Below are positions 46,201 to 47,835 of a stretch of DNA of 64,000 nt, piece by piece (positions within the stretch are counted from its first letter, which is position 1; every line of letters starts with the position of its first letter). Under the pieces are notes generated by a model, which saw only the letters and a program-made list of their open reading frames with translations, made no database searches and was not told where the DNA came from. This DNA is from Incurvaria masculella (lineage: Eukaryota > Arthropoda > Insecta > Lepidoptera > Incurvariidae), in the NCBI GenBank assembly GCA_946894095.1, contig OX335665.1, positions 8,132,001-8,196,000 of the forward strand, in the 5' to 3' direction. The position numbers were made by a program, and so were the translations under genes.

Positions 46201-47835
46201 TGATCCGGACGCGCGGCGCGCCGCAGTCTCTGTGCGCACTGAAGCTGGCTGGCGAGGTGGCGAAGGCTCGCCCCCAGGAATTGACTGACGACACCGCGGC
46301 ACAGCTCATGGAGGGCATCAGTCAGGTGAGCGCTTATCGTGCCTTTCTCTGAGAGTGGCGTATTTTTTTCTATTTATTTAAGAGGGTTACACGTCTGATG
46401 TACGGTTACAGAGCAGCTCGTCGCCTAGTGGCGCGGGGACTGGCCTAGCGTACCAGAGGTCTGGGTTCAATTCGTCGCCCCGACATGCACCACTTTCTGT
46501 CTCTTTCTGAGTTTGATAACTGCATTTCGTCACGAATGTGAGCTGTTCCATGGTTCGGTACCATCGCATTGGATGAAAAGATGGTCAAAGCAGCAATGAA
46601 AAATTGTCCCGTGTTTTCCACACAGTTCAATGTAGCCGTGCTCATAAAGGGAAGGTCCTGGCATGGCACCTTCGGGAATGTGGTGTATTGGGCTAACATC
46701 ATAACGGTATTTGTGTGGTATTACCCATCCATGTCAGGATGCATAAAAAAAAACCAAGCAACCACTCGTATGTATTCGATGAACAACCTGTTTGAATAAA
46801 TCCAACGGAATCAGCATTACGATTGTCCAGAACAGCTGAACCTCTTCACTAGAAACACAAATAGTCATCTCCGAGGTCATAACCTGAAGCTCGATGCCAC
46901 TGTCAGCTCAACAAACCCGAGACAACACTTTCTGTCGAATAGAGCAGTGGAAATGTGAAACAAGCGGCCTGAAGATGTTGTTCAAGTACCCACCGCCAAT
47001 TCCTTTAAAACGGGCTGACCTGAATACACTGAACTAAAGTAACCATAATAACAAAGCACCAGTGAACTCAGATGAACGCCAAGGCTGCTCATTCATCAAA
47101 TAAATAAATAAATAAGTGTACACTGTGTTTGGGCAGCTGGCGGACCACCAGAACTCAGCGATGCGCAAAGCGGCCGTGTTCGCGATGGTCTCGTTCACGA
47201 CGGCGCTCGGCGACGAGCGCATGGCGCCGCACCTCCAGCACCTCTCCGTCAGCAAGCAGCGGCTCCTCCAGGTGACCGCTCACACTCACACTCGCTCGCT
47301 AGCTGACTAGAGTCGTGGGCAGCTGGCGGACCACCAGAACTCGGCGATGCGCAAGGCGGCCGTGTTCGCAATGGTCTCGTTCACGACGGCTCTCGGCGCT
47401 CACACTTGCTCGCTAGCTGATGGAGTATGCATACTAAGAACCGGTCCAAATAAGTTTAATTTTAAGTTTCTACAATTGGCTGATATCCGCCCCACAAAAG
47501 GACTATATTATTAATATAATTCATCTCTCCCTTCGACACATGCACACATACCCTCACACACCCACCTTGTAACAATTTTTACATAAGTATGTATATGACA
47601 CACCTAACATCCTAAATCTCTCTCACACACATGCACTACCTTTGTTTAATTTTCACAAACACACTCTGTTTAACTCTTTTATAGAATTAAGCTAAATAAT
47701 AAAAAGCACATAAAATTGCGTATAAATCTCACCTCTCAGCTTTTCAATCTAATGTGTCTCCCCCGCCGGCAGGTGTACATTCGCAAGACGCGCGAGGAGG
47801 GCGGGCCGGGCCGCTCGCCCGCGCACGCCACGTAG
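7083..47835 (+). CDS. CLASP: CLASP: CLIP-associating microtubule plus-end protein (chb/mast/orbit orthologue), complete coding region in 35 exons
   Basis: CLASPs bind microtubule plus ends through TOG domains and EB1, promote rescue and tubulin addition at spindles, kinetochores and the cell cortex, and bind CLIP-170 through their C-terminus. I assembled 35 exons with GT-AG borders whose phases all match; the joined CDS is 4569 nt (1522 residues plus stop), the usual length of the family. TOG1 is encoded by exons 1-4 (residues 1-236) and TOG2 by exons 7-12 (about 320-590). A Ser/Arg-rich region with SxIP motifs SQIP (exon 14) and SGIP (exon 17) covers about 600-850. TOG3 is in exons 20-25 (about 870-1110), then a Ser/Thr-rich linker, then the C-terminal TOG-like CLIP-binding domain in exons 30-35 (about 1255-1515). 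The start [10 protein letters not shown] matches the conserved CLASP N-terminus. Exons are strongly GC-rich, introns AT-rich and TE-filled. UTR exons and promoter are not identified. Confidence 0.93.
7335..7626 (+). repeat. interspersed repeat R1, copy 1 (GGTTCCGTA...TACGGAACC type)
   Basis: An abundant lepidopteran-type interspersed element. It opens with GGGTTCCGTACCCAAAGGG and closes with ACGGAACCC followed by GTGCGAGTCCGACTCGCAC. The same element recurs at 8562, 28689 and 51946. It is non-coding; the class is uncertain, but the mirrored GGTTCCG/CGGAACC ends suggest a MITE. Confidence 0.8.
7768..8086 (+). repeat. R2 (TTAAGGTGG family) fragment
   Basis: Internal part of the R2 element whose full copy is at 54763-55312. 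The shared block includes TTTGATCGAACTAG and GTCTGATGACCGTTGG. The terminal repeats are missing on both sides, and the next MITE abuts it. Confidence 0.7.
8085..8217 (+). repeat. palindromic MITE P1, copy 1
   Basis: About 133 bp with imperfect inverted ends (CCACCACCTTCAGCTAC against GGTTGCTGGAGATGGTG). Near-identical elements lie at 34927-35058 and, inverted, at 38141-38273. Non-coding. Confidence 0.75.
8562..8836 (+). repeat. interspersed repeat R1, copy 2
   Basis: Full-length copy with the same start and end motifs as the copy at 7335, in the same orientation and in the same CLASP intron. Confidence 0.8.
8837..9664. other. CLASP intron 1, no recognisable gene
   Basis: AT-rich intronic DNA. 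Around 9305-9545 is a GC-richer piece; a short part of it (GTCAGTTCCCACCCACACAAACCC) recurs in slightly different form near 26188, so it is probably repeat-derived. No coding feature supported. Confidence 0.5.
9673..10073 (+). mobile_element. hAT-type MITE with 8-bp target-site duplication
   Basis: The 401-bp element starts CAGTCTTTCTCAAAG and ends TTTGAGAACCTCTG, imperfect terminal inverted repeats of the hAT type. It is flanked by CACTAGAG at 9665-9672 and 10074-10081. It has no coding capacity, so it is a non-autonomous copy. Confidence 0.88.
10150..10265. repeat. cluster of CGACTAGTCG palindromes
   Basis: Four copies of a GACTAGTCGC core lie within about 110 bp (near 10153, 10182, 10240 and 10252), three of them with the full palindrome CGACTAGTCG. 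The cluster ends about 80 bp before exon 2. It could be the remains of a palindromic transposon end or a protein-binding cluster. Confidence 0.6.
10344..10444 (+). CDS. CLASP: CLASP exon 2 (TOG1)
   Basis: 101 nt between TTTTCAG and GTCGGT. It encodes [17 protein letters not shown] and then a stretch ending in PHIIDR, the second HEAT repeat of TOG1. It ends in phase 2 (AG of an Arg codon). Confidence 0.9.
10560..10680 (+). repeat. LINE 3' fragment L8, copy 1
   Basis: This piece is repeated in reverse orientation at 25690-25835 (CACTCGGATTTGTCAT block and GGCAAGAAACTT). It is probably the 3' end of a non-LTR element. The following stretch to 11100 has no recognised feature. Confidence 0.55.
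11105..11440 (-). mobile_element. tRNA-derived SINE, body fragment
   Basis: Reverse-strand copy of the SINE seen complete at 46411-46754. Shared blocks include GGACATGGATGGCTAATACC, AGGACCTTCCTTATATTGC and CAATGCGATGGTACCAAC. The tRNA-like head is missing. Confidence 0.7.
11526..11702 (+). CDS. CLASP: CLASP exon 3 (TOG1)
   Basis: 177 nt after ACCGCAG, donor GTGAGT. It encodes [20 protein letters not shown] and on to [10 protein letters not shown], the third and fourth TOG1 repeats; the opening LGD follows the Arg shared with exon 2. Enters and leaves in phase 2. Confidence 0.9.
11876..12135 (+). mobile_element. LINE reverse-transcriptase 3' remnant (family L3), copy 1
   Basis: Degenerate C-terminal end of a non-LTR reverse transcriptase, followed by CACAGCCACCCATACCGG and an A-run. 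Related copies are at 19040-19560, 26735-26880 and 39370-39645. Frame is broken. The rest of intron 3 holds a GAAGAAGAAGAAGAA stretch (12311) and nothing else recognised. Confidence 0.6.
12733..12971 (+). CDS. CLASP: CLASP exon 4 (end of TOG1)
   Basis: 239 nt after GCGACAG, donor GTGAGT. It encodes [20 protein letters not shown] and on to RDAGLLLPS, closing TOG1; the LLLPS end is conserved in CLASPs. Ends in phase 1. Confidence 0.92.
13090..13510 (+). mobile_element. jockey-like LINE fragment, RT C-terminus
   Basis: An open stretch (13167-13493) encodes the typical end of a jockey-clade reverse transcriptase: [16 protein letters not shown], then [10 protein letters not shown] and PWYITNN. 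The 5' part is truncated and an A-run follows near 13620. It is a dead insertion in intron 4. Confidence 0.85.
14078..14224 (+). CDS. CLASP: CLASP exon 5 (TOG1-TOG2 linker)
   Basis: 147 nt after CGCCAG, donor GTCAGT. It encodes the low-complexity linker [20 protein letters not shown] and on to DSSGSSTP. Phases 1 in, 1 out. Confidence 0.85.
14225..16213. other. CLASP intron 5, no recognisable feature
   Basis: About 2 kb of AT-rich unique-looking intronic DNA. Short ORFs on both strands have no recognisable similarity. Nothing supported. Confidence 0.5.
16214..16315 (+). CDS. CLASP: CLASP exon 6 (linker), acceptor uncertain
   Basis: The conserved-looking APPKKG segment, then [20 protein letters not shown], runs to donor GTAAGT. 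The frame is fixed by both neighbours (phase 1 in and out), which makes TTAG at 16210-16213 the simplest acceptor. That acceptor has a poor pyrimidine tract, and the frame stays open farther upstream, so the exon could start earlier. Confidence 0.65.
16537..17277. repeat. 105-bp satellite array in intron 6
   Basis: Eight direct units start with CTCTAATACGAACTAAAGTG at 16537, 16642, 16747, 16852, 16956, 17017, 17121 and 17182. Full units are 104-105 bp; those starting at 16956 and 17121 are shortened to 61 bp by the same internal deletion, so a 61 + 104 higher-order step is visible. Each full unit holds ATCAGTACTTC or a close variant. Confidence 0.92.
17434..17512 (+). CDS. orphan THAP-like first exon nested in CLASP intron 6
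   Basis: ATG at 17434 opens [19 protein letters not shown] and then MEEFRIP, directly followed by a perfect donor CGGTAAGT. The Met-Pro-x-Cys-Ala-x4-Cys-Lys opening and a following F-R-x-P resemble the N-terminus of THAP zinc fingers (C2CH). The remaining Cys and His would have to be in a later exon, which I could not find. It may be the first exon of a nested gene or a relic of a P-element-like transposase. Confidence 0.35.
18180..18560 (-). mobile_element. LINE 3' remnant on the minus strand
   Basis: On the minus strand this resembles the C-terminal end of the LINE RTs seen at 38335 and 44620 (a [13 protein letters not shown] segment, heavily decayed). No intact frame. Confidence 0.45.
18713..18894 (+). 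CDS. CLASP: CLASP exon 7 (start of TOG2)
   Basis: 182 nt after GGTGCCAG, donor GTGAGT. It encodes [20 protein letters not shown] and ends [12 protein letters not shown], the conserved TOG2 opening (DWEKRVDA). Phase 1 in, 0 out. Confidence 0.92.
19040..19560 (+). mobile_element. LINE reverse-transcriptase 3' remnant (family L3), copy 2
   Basis: Encodes a decayed RT C-terminus ([20 protein letters not shown]) followed by CACAGCCACCCATACCGG. Same family as 11876. It fills most of intron 7. Confidence 0.65.
19621..19743 (+). CDS. CLASP: CLASP exon 8 (TOG2)
   Basis: 41 codons after GCGACAG, donor GTGCGG. It encodes [20 protein letters not shown] and on to VVIKDLRSQ, the conserved DLRSQ turn of TOG2. 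Phase 0 both sides. Confidence 0.92.
19922..20336. repeat. 26-bp minisatellite in intron 8
   Basis: About 16 imperfect direct copies of a unit near ATCAGTACTTCCTTAAAATG. The array ends about 30 bp before exon 9. The core ATCAGTACTTC is also in the unrelated-looking satellite of intron 6. Confidence 0.9.
20369..20488 (+). CDS. CLASP: CLASP exon 9 (TOG2)
   Basis: 40 codons after ACTACAG, donor GTCAGT. It encodes [20 protein letters not shown] and on to [17 protein letters not shown] and IPNSAK are strongly conserved in CLASPs. Confidence 0.94.
20489..21215. other. CLASP intron 9
   Basis: Very AT-rich. The stretch 20690-20890 (ATTTTATTTTATTTTATTTG then AACATACAG-like text) looks like a reverse-oriented LINE 3' tail; nothing else recognised. 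Confidence 0.4.
21216..21343 (+). CDS. CLASP: CLASP exon 10 (TOG2)
   Basis: 128 nt after TTCCGCAG, donor GTGAGG. It encodes [20 protein letters not shown] and on to EIRAMLR. Phase 0 in, 2 out. Confidence 0.92.
21342..21646. repeat. three tandem copies of the exon 10 donor region
   Basis: Three units of about 106-112 bp, starting AGGTGAGGCTCGTCTGG (21342), AGGTGAGGCTCTTCTGG (21454) and AGGTGTGACGCTTCTGG (21560). The first unit's AGGTGAGG is the working exon 10 donor, so the donor motif itself is repeated; unit 3 is the weakest. Confidence 0.85.
21772..21900 (+). CDS. CLASP: CLASP exon 11 (TOG2)
   Basis: 129 nt after GTCGCAG, donor GTGAGT. It encodes [20 protein letters not shown] and on to [13 protein letters not shown]. 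Phase 2 in, 2 out. Confidence 0.92.
21960..22090 (+). repeat. dispersed repeat L9, copy 1
   Basis: The block from TTTCAGTTTCTCTATTTCC to AGCCGACAAGAAACTTCG recurs inside each peritrophin repeat unit at about 60297 and 62625. Probably the 3' end of a retroelement. Confidence 0.65.
22091..22366 (+). repeat. R2 family fragment, 3' part
   Basis: Truncated copy of the R2 MITE. It keeps the CAACGATAAA block and the right terminus GGGAAGGGCCAACTTAA, and lacks the left half. The following 500 bp of intron 11 has no recognised feature. Confidence 0.65.
22859..23016 (+). CDS. CLASP: CLASP exon 12 (end of TOG2)
   Basis: 158 nt after GTTTGCAG, donor GTGAGT. It encodes [20 protein letters not shown] and on to GLPAFSART. 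Phase 2 in, 1 out. A partial copy of this exon lies 200 bp downstream. Confidence 0.92.
23039..23213. mobile_element. MITE with perfect 31-bp terminal inverted repeats
   Basis: 175 bp; arms 23039-23069 and 23183-23213 are perfect reverse complements beginning CTACTACAAACGCTATCGAG. Flanking GGCTCC at 23033-23038 and 23214-23219 may be a 6-bp target-site duplication. Non-coding. Confidence 0.85.
23218..23342 (+). pseudogene. partial copies of CLASP exon 12 inside intron 12
   Basis: 23218-23291 repeats most of the first half of exon 12 (GGTCGTACCGGCGGCTGTTC onward) with several substitutions. 23316-23342 repeats a shorter piece again (CGGCGGCTGTTCCCCGAGGA). No splice sites, so not expected to be used. 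Confidence 0.85.
23565..23903 (-). mobile_element. LINE fragment, C-terminal RNase H-associated region
   Basis: An open 112-residue stretch on the minus strand with [18 protein letters not shown], then a Cys/His cluster [18 protein letters not shown]. This is typical of the C-terminus of jockey/R1-type ORF2 proteins after RNase H. 5'-truncated and isolated. Confidence 0.8.
24286..24780 (+). repeat. R2 MITE, near-complete copy
   Basis: Starts TTAAGGTGGGCCATCCCG and ends GTCCCGCCGGGTTGGGCCGATTTAA; internal text matches the 54763 copy closely. Inverted ends with TTAA suggest a TTAA-targeting (piggyBac-like) non-autonomous element. Confidence 0.8.
24914..24961 (+). CDS. CLASP: CLASP exon 13 (Ser/Arg-rich region)
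   Basis: A 48-nt exon after CTTGCAG, donor GTAAGA. It encodes [15 protein letters not shown]. Phase 1 both sides, so it could be skipped without a frameshift. Confidence 0.85.
25690..25835 (-). repeat. LINE 3' fragment L8, copy 2
   Basis: Reverse-complement copy of 10560-10680 (GACAAATCCGAGTGCAGT). The rest of intron 13 has no recognised feature. Confidence 0.55.
25974..26081 (+). CDS. CLASP: CLASP exon 14 (first SxIP motif)
   Basis: 108 nt after GAATGCAG. It encodes [20 protein letters not shown] and then [19 protein letters not shown] in a basic, Pro/Ser-rich context is an SxIP EB1-binding motif. The donor GTGCTT is weak, but only this site gives the phase (1) that exon 15 needs. Confidence 0.85.
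26381..26475. repeat. 95-bp palindromic MITE
   Basis: Bounded by GTCGTATTCAGAG and CTCTGAATACGAC. A related element lies at 57452-57542. Confidence 0.75.
26550..26690 (+). mobile_element. tRNA-derived SINE, 3' part
   Basis: 3' half of the SINE (AGGAAGGTCCTGGCATAGCA to ATTAGCCATCCATGTCC), followed by an ATATAT run. Confidence 0.7.
26735..26880 (+). mobile_element. LINE remnant (family L3), copy 3
   Basis: 3' end only: GTTTCGCGAGGTGAGGTAT and CACATCCACGTATACCGG followed by an A-run. Confidence 0.55.
27150..27278 (+). CDS. CLASP: CLASP exon 15
   Basis: 129 nt after GTGCACAG, donor GTAAGT. It encodes [20 protein letters not shown] and on to [10 protein letters not shown]. The SAVDxAAAQRA block is shared with fly Chb. 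Phase 1 in and out. Confidence 0.9.
27348..27760 (-). repeat. R2 MITE, inverted copy
   Basis: Bounded by TTGAGGTGGCCCTTCCCGGC and GGGAAGGCCCACCTTAA, with internal text reverse-complementary to the other copies. Confidence 0.8.
27986..28006 (+). CDS. CLASP: candidate optional 21-nt microexon of CLASP
   Basis: Between acceptor TCCATACAG and donor GTACAG are 21 nt in the right phase (1 in, 1 out), encoding GEVAQQ plus split codons. Skipping it joins exon 15 to exon 16 as SLPRAKKSP, which is closer to fly Chb (SLPRPR), so the form without it is probably the main one. Confidence 0.3.
28007..28688. other. CLASP intron 15 (between exons 15 and 16), no recognised feature
   Basis: AT-rich intronic DNA with a poly(A) run at 28319. 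No supported feature. Confidence 0.5.
28689..28976 (+). repeat. interspersed repeat R1, copy 3
   Basis: Lacks the first few bases of the element (begins at AACCCTATTACTAAGCC) and ends TCGCACTTGGCCGGT. It is followed to 29844 by intronic DNA without a recognised feature. Confidence 0.78.
29845..29943 (+). CDS. CLASP: CLASP exon 16 (Ser/Arg-rich)
   Basis: 99 nt after GTTGCCAG, donor GTAAGT. It encodes [20 protein letters not shown] and ends [19 protein letters not shown](G/S)SRS is a signature of CLASP Ser/Arg regions. Confidence 0.92.
30105..30190 (+). mobile_element. SINE fragment
   Basis: Short body piece of the SINE (AGGTCCTGGCATGGCACC) in intron 16. Confidence 0.5.
30284..30410 (+). CDS. 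CLASP: CLASP exon 17 (second SxIP motif)
   Basis: 127 nt after CCTCGCAG, donor GTATGG. It encodes [20 protein letters not shown] and on to [25 protein letters not shown] is an SxIP motif at the position of the vertebrate SKIPRS; SRETSP is a conserved phospho-site context. Confidence 0.93.
30440..31460. repeat. degenerate minisatellite region of intron 17
   Basis: Irregular direct repetition of phrases such as TTCCTTATCATCACATTTCA, CACTTCTTCA and GGCCCATTG at intervals of roughly 45 bp, strongest at 30470-31030 and again at 31340-31450. An ATT run lies at 31055-31075. Non-coding. Confidence 0.7.
31461..32437. other. rest of CLASP intron 17, no gene recognised
   Basis: AT-rich DNA with simple (TTA)n and TTCTATTC repeats. 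Nothing supported. Confidence 0.45.
32438..32958. mobile_element. about 520-bp MITE-like element
   Basis: Ends CAGAAGCCCGATTCTGCTA and TAGCAGAATAAGGCTTCTG-like sequence are inverted repeats with few mismatches. No coding capacity. Boundaries from the inverted ends only. Confidence 0.65.
33070..33214 (+). CDS. CLASP: CLASP exon 18
   Basis: 145 nt after TTCATCAG, donor GTGAAT. It encodes [20 protein letters not shown] and on to [17 protein letters not shown]; LLxQSRxAE is shared with fly Chb. Phase 2 in, 0 out. Confidence 0.93.
33385..33690 (+). mobile_element. LINE 3' fragment (family L5), copy 1
   Basis: Decayed RT C-terminus (NATVSSTN, then [13 protein letters not shown] text) ending in TCATCAAATAAATAAATAAA. 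Related copies: 46795-47115 (+) and 37503-37680 (-). Confidence 0.7.
33814..33912 (+). CDS. CLASP: CLASP exon 19
   Basis: 33 codons after GTCCGTAG, donor GTGAGT. It encodes [20 protein letters not shown] and then [24 protein letters not shown] is one of the best conserved CLASP segments. Confidence 0.95.
34160..34545. repeat. CTACACTACACCCT minisatellite in intron 19
   Basis: Degenerate direct repeats of CACCTACACTACACCCTCTT and TTCTACATACATACA phrases. The long + strand ORFs here are repeat translations (HYTLFY, HTYTT) and not genes. Confidence 0.85.
34573..34713 (+). CDS. CLASP: CLASP exon 20 (start of TOG3)
   Basis: 47 codons after TTCACCAG, donor GTGAGG. It encodes [20 protein letters not shown], a seven-proline run, and [27 protein letters not shown] opens TOG3. 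Confidence 0.94.
34927..35058 (+). repeat. palindromic MITE P1, copy 2
   Basis: Same 132-bp palindromic element as at 8085 and in the same orientation (CACCACCTCCAGGTAC against GTAACTGGAGGTGGTG). Confidence 0.8.
35059..35540 (+). mobile_element. LINE fragment, RNase H-associated C-terminus
   Basis: Frame 35203-35457 encodes [16 protein letters not shown] and the cluster [18 protein letters not shown], the same domain type as 23565-23903 but on the other strand and diverged. 5' part frameshifted; it ends near an AACT run. Confidence 0.8.
35635..35819 (+). CDS. CLASP: CLASP exon 21 (TOG3)
   Basis: 185 nt after GTTTACAG, donor GTACGT. It encodes [39 protein letters not shown] and ends DWLYRLIHR. 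Phase 0 in, 2 out. Confidence 0.94.
35831..35937 (+). pseudogene. partial copies of CLASP exon 21 in intron 21
   Basis: Starting about 12 bp after the exon 21 donor, the first 75 bp of the exon are repeated (GAGAGCGGTCGCCTCCTCGA to AACAAGATGTTC), followed at 35911-35937 by a second, shorter repeat of the exon start. No splice sites accompany them. Confidence 0.85.
36406..36522 (+). CDS. CLASP: CLASP exon 22 (TOG3)
   Basis: 117 nt after CTTTCAG, donor GTCTTT. It encodes [20 protein letters not shown] and on to [14 protein letters not shown]. Phase 2 in and out. Confidence 0.93.
36563..36864 (+). repeat. R2 MITE, internally deleted copy
   Basis: Starts TTAAGGTTCCCGCTCAAC and ends CGGGAAGGGCCACCTTAA. 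About 250 bp of the middle is missing compared with 54763-55312. Confidence 0.8.
36959..37077 (+). CDS. CLASP: CLASP exon 23 (TOG3)
   Basis: 119 nt after GTACGCAG, donor GTGAGC. It encodes [20 protein letters not shown] and on to [10 protein letters not shown]. Phase 2 in, 1 out. Confidence 0.92.
37121..37500 (-). mobile_element. SINE rearrangement in intron 23
   Basis: 37131-37166 carries a forward tRNA-like head (GTAGCCTAGTGGTGCGGGGA), then from about 37170 the SINE body runs in reverse orientation. Two insertions or an inversion have joined here. Confidence 0.6.
37503..37680 (-). mobile_element. LINE 3' fragment (family L5), copy 2
   Basis: Reverse-strand relative of 33385 and 46795 (AGCTGACAGTGGCATTGAA, TTCGACAGGAAGTG). 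Confidence 0.6.
37829..37959 (+). CDS. CLASP: CLASP exon 24 (TOG3)
   Basis: 131 nt after CTTCGCAG, donor GTGAGT. It encodes [20 protein letters not shown] and ends [12 protein letters not shown]. Phase 1 in, 0 out. Confidence 0.9.
38141..38273 (-). repeat. palindromic MITE P1, copy 3 (inverted)
   Basis: Reverse-oriented copy of the element at 8085 and 34927, with 133 bp and the same inverted ends. Confidence 0.8.
38335..38700 (-). mobile_element. LINE 3' fragment (family L6), copy 1
   Basis: The minus strand encodes [20 protein letters not shown] and [10 protein letters not shown], the typical last residues of this LINE's RT. A forward relative is at 44620. Confidence 0.75.
39012..39099 (+). 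CDS. CLASP: CLASP exon 25 (end of TOG3)
   Basis: 88 nt after TGCTGCAG, donor GTGAGT. It encodes [20 protein letters not shown] and then NTHVRRTSS. Phase 0 in, 1 out. Confidence 0.93.
39110..39330 (-). mobile_element. SINE body fragment
   Basis: Reverse-oriented SINE body beginning 11 bp after the exon 25 donor (GGACATGGATGGGTGATACC; TTGAACTGAATGGAAAACG). Confidence 0.65.
39370..39645 (+). mobile_element. LINE reverse-transcriptase remnant (family L3), copy 4
   Basis: Decayed RT C-terminus: [13 protein letters not shown], then [19 protein letters not shown] in one frame with breaks. Remaining intron 25 has no recognised feature. Confidence 0.6.
39840..39959 (+). CDS. CLASP: CLASP exon 26 (Ser/Thr linker)
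   Basis: 120 nt after GCACGCAG, donor GTATGC. It encodes [20 protein letters not shown] and ends [14 protein letters not shown], the linker between TOG3 and the C-terminal domain; SEEI-type text is seen at this point in other CLASPs. Phase 1 in and out. Confidence 0.88.
40046..40322 (-). mobile_element. RTE-like reverse-transcriptase C-terminal fragment
   Basis: The minus strand encodes [20 protein letters not shown] and NERMM, matching the widespread RIEKxMLRWxGHxER motif at the end of RTE-type RTs. The frame decays farther on. Confidence 0.75.
40356..40461 (+). CDS. CLASP: CLASP exon 27 (linker)
   Basis: 106 nt after CTTTCAG, donor GTACGT. It encodes [20 protein letters not shown] and on to VHNGHH. 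An alternative donor (GTGTAC after CTCAAC) would break the frame with exon 28. Phase 1 in, 2 out. Confidence 0.85.
40462..41225. other. CLASP intron 27, no recognised feature
   Basis: Unique-looking AT-rich DNA; no coding or repeat feature supported. Confidence 0.5.
41226..41333 (+). CDS. CLASP: CLASP exon 28 (linker)
   Basis: 108 nt after ATGGCAG, donor GTGAGT. It encodes [20 protein letters not shown] and ends [12 protein letters not shown]. Phase 2 in and out. Confidence 0.88.
41467..41561 (+). CDS. CLASP: CLASP exon 29 (linker)
   Basis: 95 nt after GTTGCAG, donor GTTAGT. It encodes [20 protein letters not shown] and then [11 protein letters not shown]. Phase 2 in, 1 out. Intron 29 (41562-42095) has no recognised feature. 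Confidence 0.88.
42096..42240 (+). CDS. CLASP: CLASP exon 30, copy 1 of 5 (intact)
   Basis: 145 nt after CCGGCAG, donor GTGAGT. It encodes [20 protein letters not shown] and ends [15 protein letters not shown], opening the C-terminal TOG-like domain. Phase 1 in, 2 out, which fits exons 29 and 31 when exactly one copy is included. The acceptor is preceded by an A-rich rather than pyrimidine-rich stretch. Confidence 0.9.
42281..42425 (+). CDS. CLASP: CLASP exon 30, copy 2 (intact, alternative)
   Basis: 145 nt, with intact AG and GTGAGT. The protein differs from copy 1 by one visible residue (DVIAVLGRL in place of DVIAELGRL). It is separated from copy 1 by only 40 nt, too short for a normal insect intron. 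Confidence 0.7.
42466..42610 (+). CDS. CLASP: CLASP exon 30, copy 3 (intact, alternative)
   Basis: 145 nt with intact splice sites. It carries the copy 2 Val and has WEHLFSQ in place of WEHLLSQ. It could be used only in place of another copy. Confidence 0.7.
42651..42793 (+). pseudogene. CLASP exon 30, copy 4 (2-bp deletion)
   Basis: Splice sites are kept, but CTGCTCTCGCAG has become CTGCACGCAG (net loss of 2 bp), giving 143 nt. Inclusion would shift the frame of everything downstream. Confidence 0.85.
42834..42980 (+). pseudogene. CLASP exon 30, copy 5 (several indels)
   Basis: One base is gained in GAGCTCGGCCCGG, the same 2-bp loss as in copy 4 is present, and 3 bp are gained near the end (GACTTCAACTTCAA), giving 147 nt out of frame. 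Donor GTGAGT is kept. Copies 4 and 5 share a deletion, so one probably derives from the other. Confidence 0.85.
43481..43584 (+). CDS. CLASP: CLASP exon 31 (C-terminal domain)
   Basis: 104 nt after TGTTTCAG, donor GTCAGT. It encodes [20 protein letters not shown] and ends [10 protein letters not shown]. It needs one base to complete a Lys codon, supplied by any intact exon 30 copy. Phase 2 in, 1 out. Confidence 0.88.
43795..44030 (+). mobile_element. SINE body
   Basis: Forward SINE body without tRNA-like head (GTTGGTACCATCGCATTGGA to TATTAGCCATCCATGTCAGG and an A-run). Confidence 0.7.
44031..44215 (+). mobile_element. LINE 3' fragment (family L6)
   Basis: Encodes [20 protein letters not shown], then the 3' UTR AGCTGCTAGTGTATATAAAT with ATAAATAAATA tail. 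Confidence 0.7.
44350..44561 (+). CDS. CLASP: CLASP exon 32 (C-terminal CLIP-binding domain)
   Basis: 212 nt after GTCGCGCAG, donor GTACGG. It encodes [20 protein letters not shown], then [20 protein letters not shown] and ends [10 protein letters not shown]. The FxLILLRLI-type helix aligns with the C-terminal CLASP domain. Very GC-rich. Phase 1 in, 0 out. Confidence 0.93.
44620..44920 (+). mobile_element. LINE 3' fragment (family L6), copy 2
   Basis: Continuous coding remnant [20 protein letters not shown], then [19 protein letters not shown] and [10 protein letters not shown], the C-terminal end of an LINE RT, followed by an A-rich tail. Confidence 0.8.
44945..45400 (+). mobile_element. 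jockey-like LINE fragment, RT C-terminus
   Basis: [20 protein letters not shown] continues in frame into [20 protein letters not shown] and ends [12 protein letters not shown], the jockey RT C-terminus. It is related to but distinct from 13090-13510. The rest of intron 32 up to 46178 has no recognised feature. Confidence 0.85.
46179..46325 (+). CDS. CLASP: CLASP exon 33 (C-terminal domain)
   Basis: 49 codons after GGTTTCAG, donor GTGAGC. It encodes [20 protein letters not shown] and ends [13 protein letters not shown]. Phase 0 both sides. Confidence 0.92.
46411..46754 (+). mobile_element. tRNA-derived SINE, most complete copy
   Basis: The tRNA-like head has an A-box-like TCGCCTAGTGGC and a B-box-like GGTTCAATTC (46464-46473). 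It is followed by a 250-bp body and an A-run at 46745. Other copies lie at 11105, 26550, 30105, 37121, 39110, 43795, 57089 and 57720. Not a functional tRNA gene. Confidence 0.82.
46795..47115 (+). mobile_element. LINE 3' fragment (family L5), copy 3
   Basis: Close relative of 33385-33690, ending TCATCAAATAAATAAATAAA only about 20 bp before the exon 34 acceptor. Confidence 0.75.
47137..47271 (+). CDS. CLASP: CLASP exon 34 (C-terminal domain)
   Basis: 45 codons after TTGGGCAG, donor GTGACC. It encodes [20 protein letters not shown] and ends [11 protein letters not shown]. The S(M/V)RKAAVF helix is the hallmark of the last CLASP repeat. Confidence 0.94.
47317..47420 (+). pseudogene. truncated copy of CLASP exon 34
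   Basis: From GGGCAG (an acceptor copy) to GCTCTCGGCG the first half of exon 34 is repeated with few changes. It then jumps over roughly 65 bp, including the donor, into a copy of the intron start (CTCACACTTGCTCGCTAGCT). Confidence 0.88.
47773..47835 (+). CDS. CLASP: CLASP exon 35 (stop codon)
   Basis: After CCGGCAG, 20 codons [20 protein letters not shown] and TAG at 47833. (V/L)YI(R/K)(K/R) after RLLQ/RLLN is the conserved CLASP C-terminus, followed by a short variable tail. Confidence 0.92.
   Translation: MYIRKTREEGGPGRSPAHAT

Noticed and set aside
46411..46480. tRNA gene
   Set aside because: A- and B-box-like motifs belong to the head of a repeated SINE with no consistent cloverleaf; several decayed copies exist.
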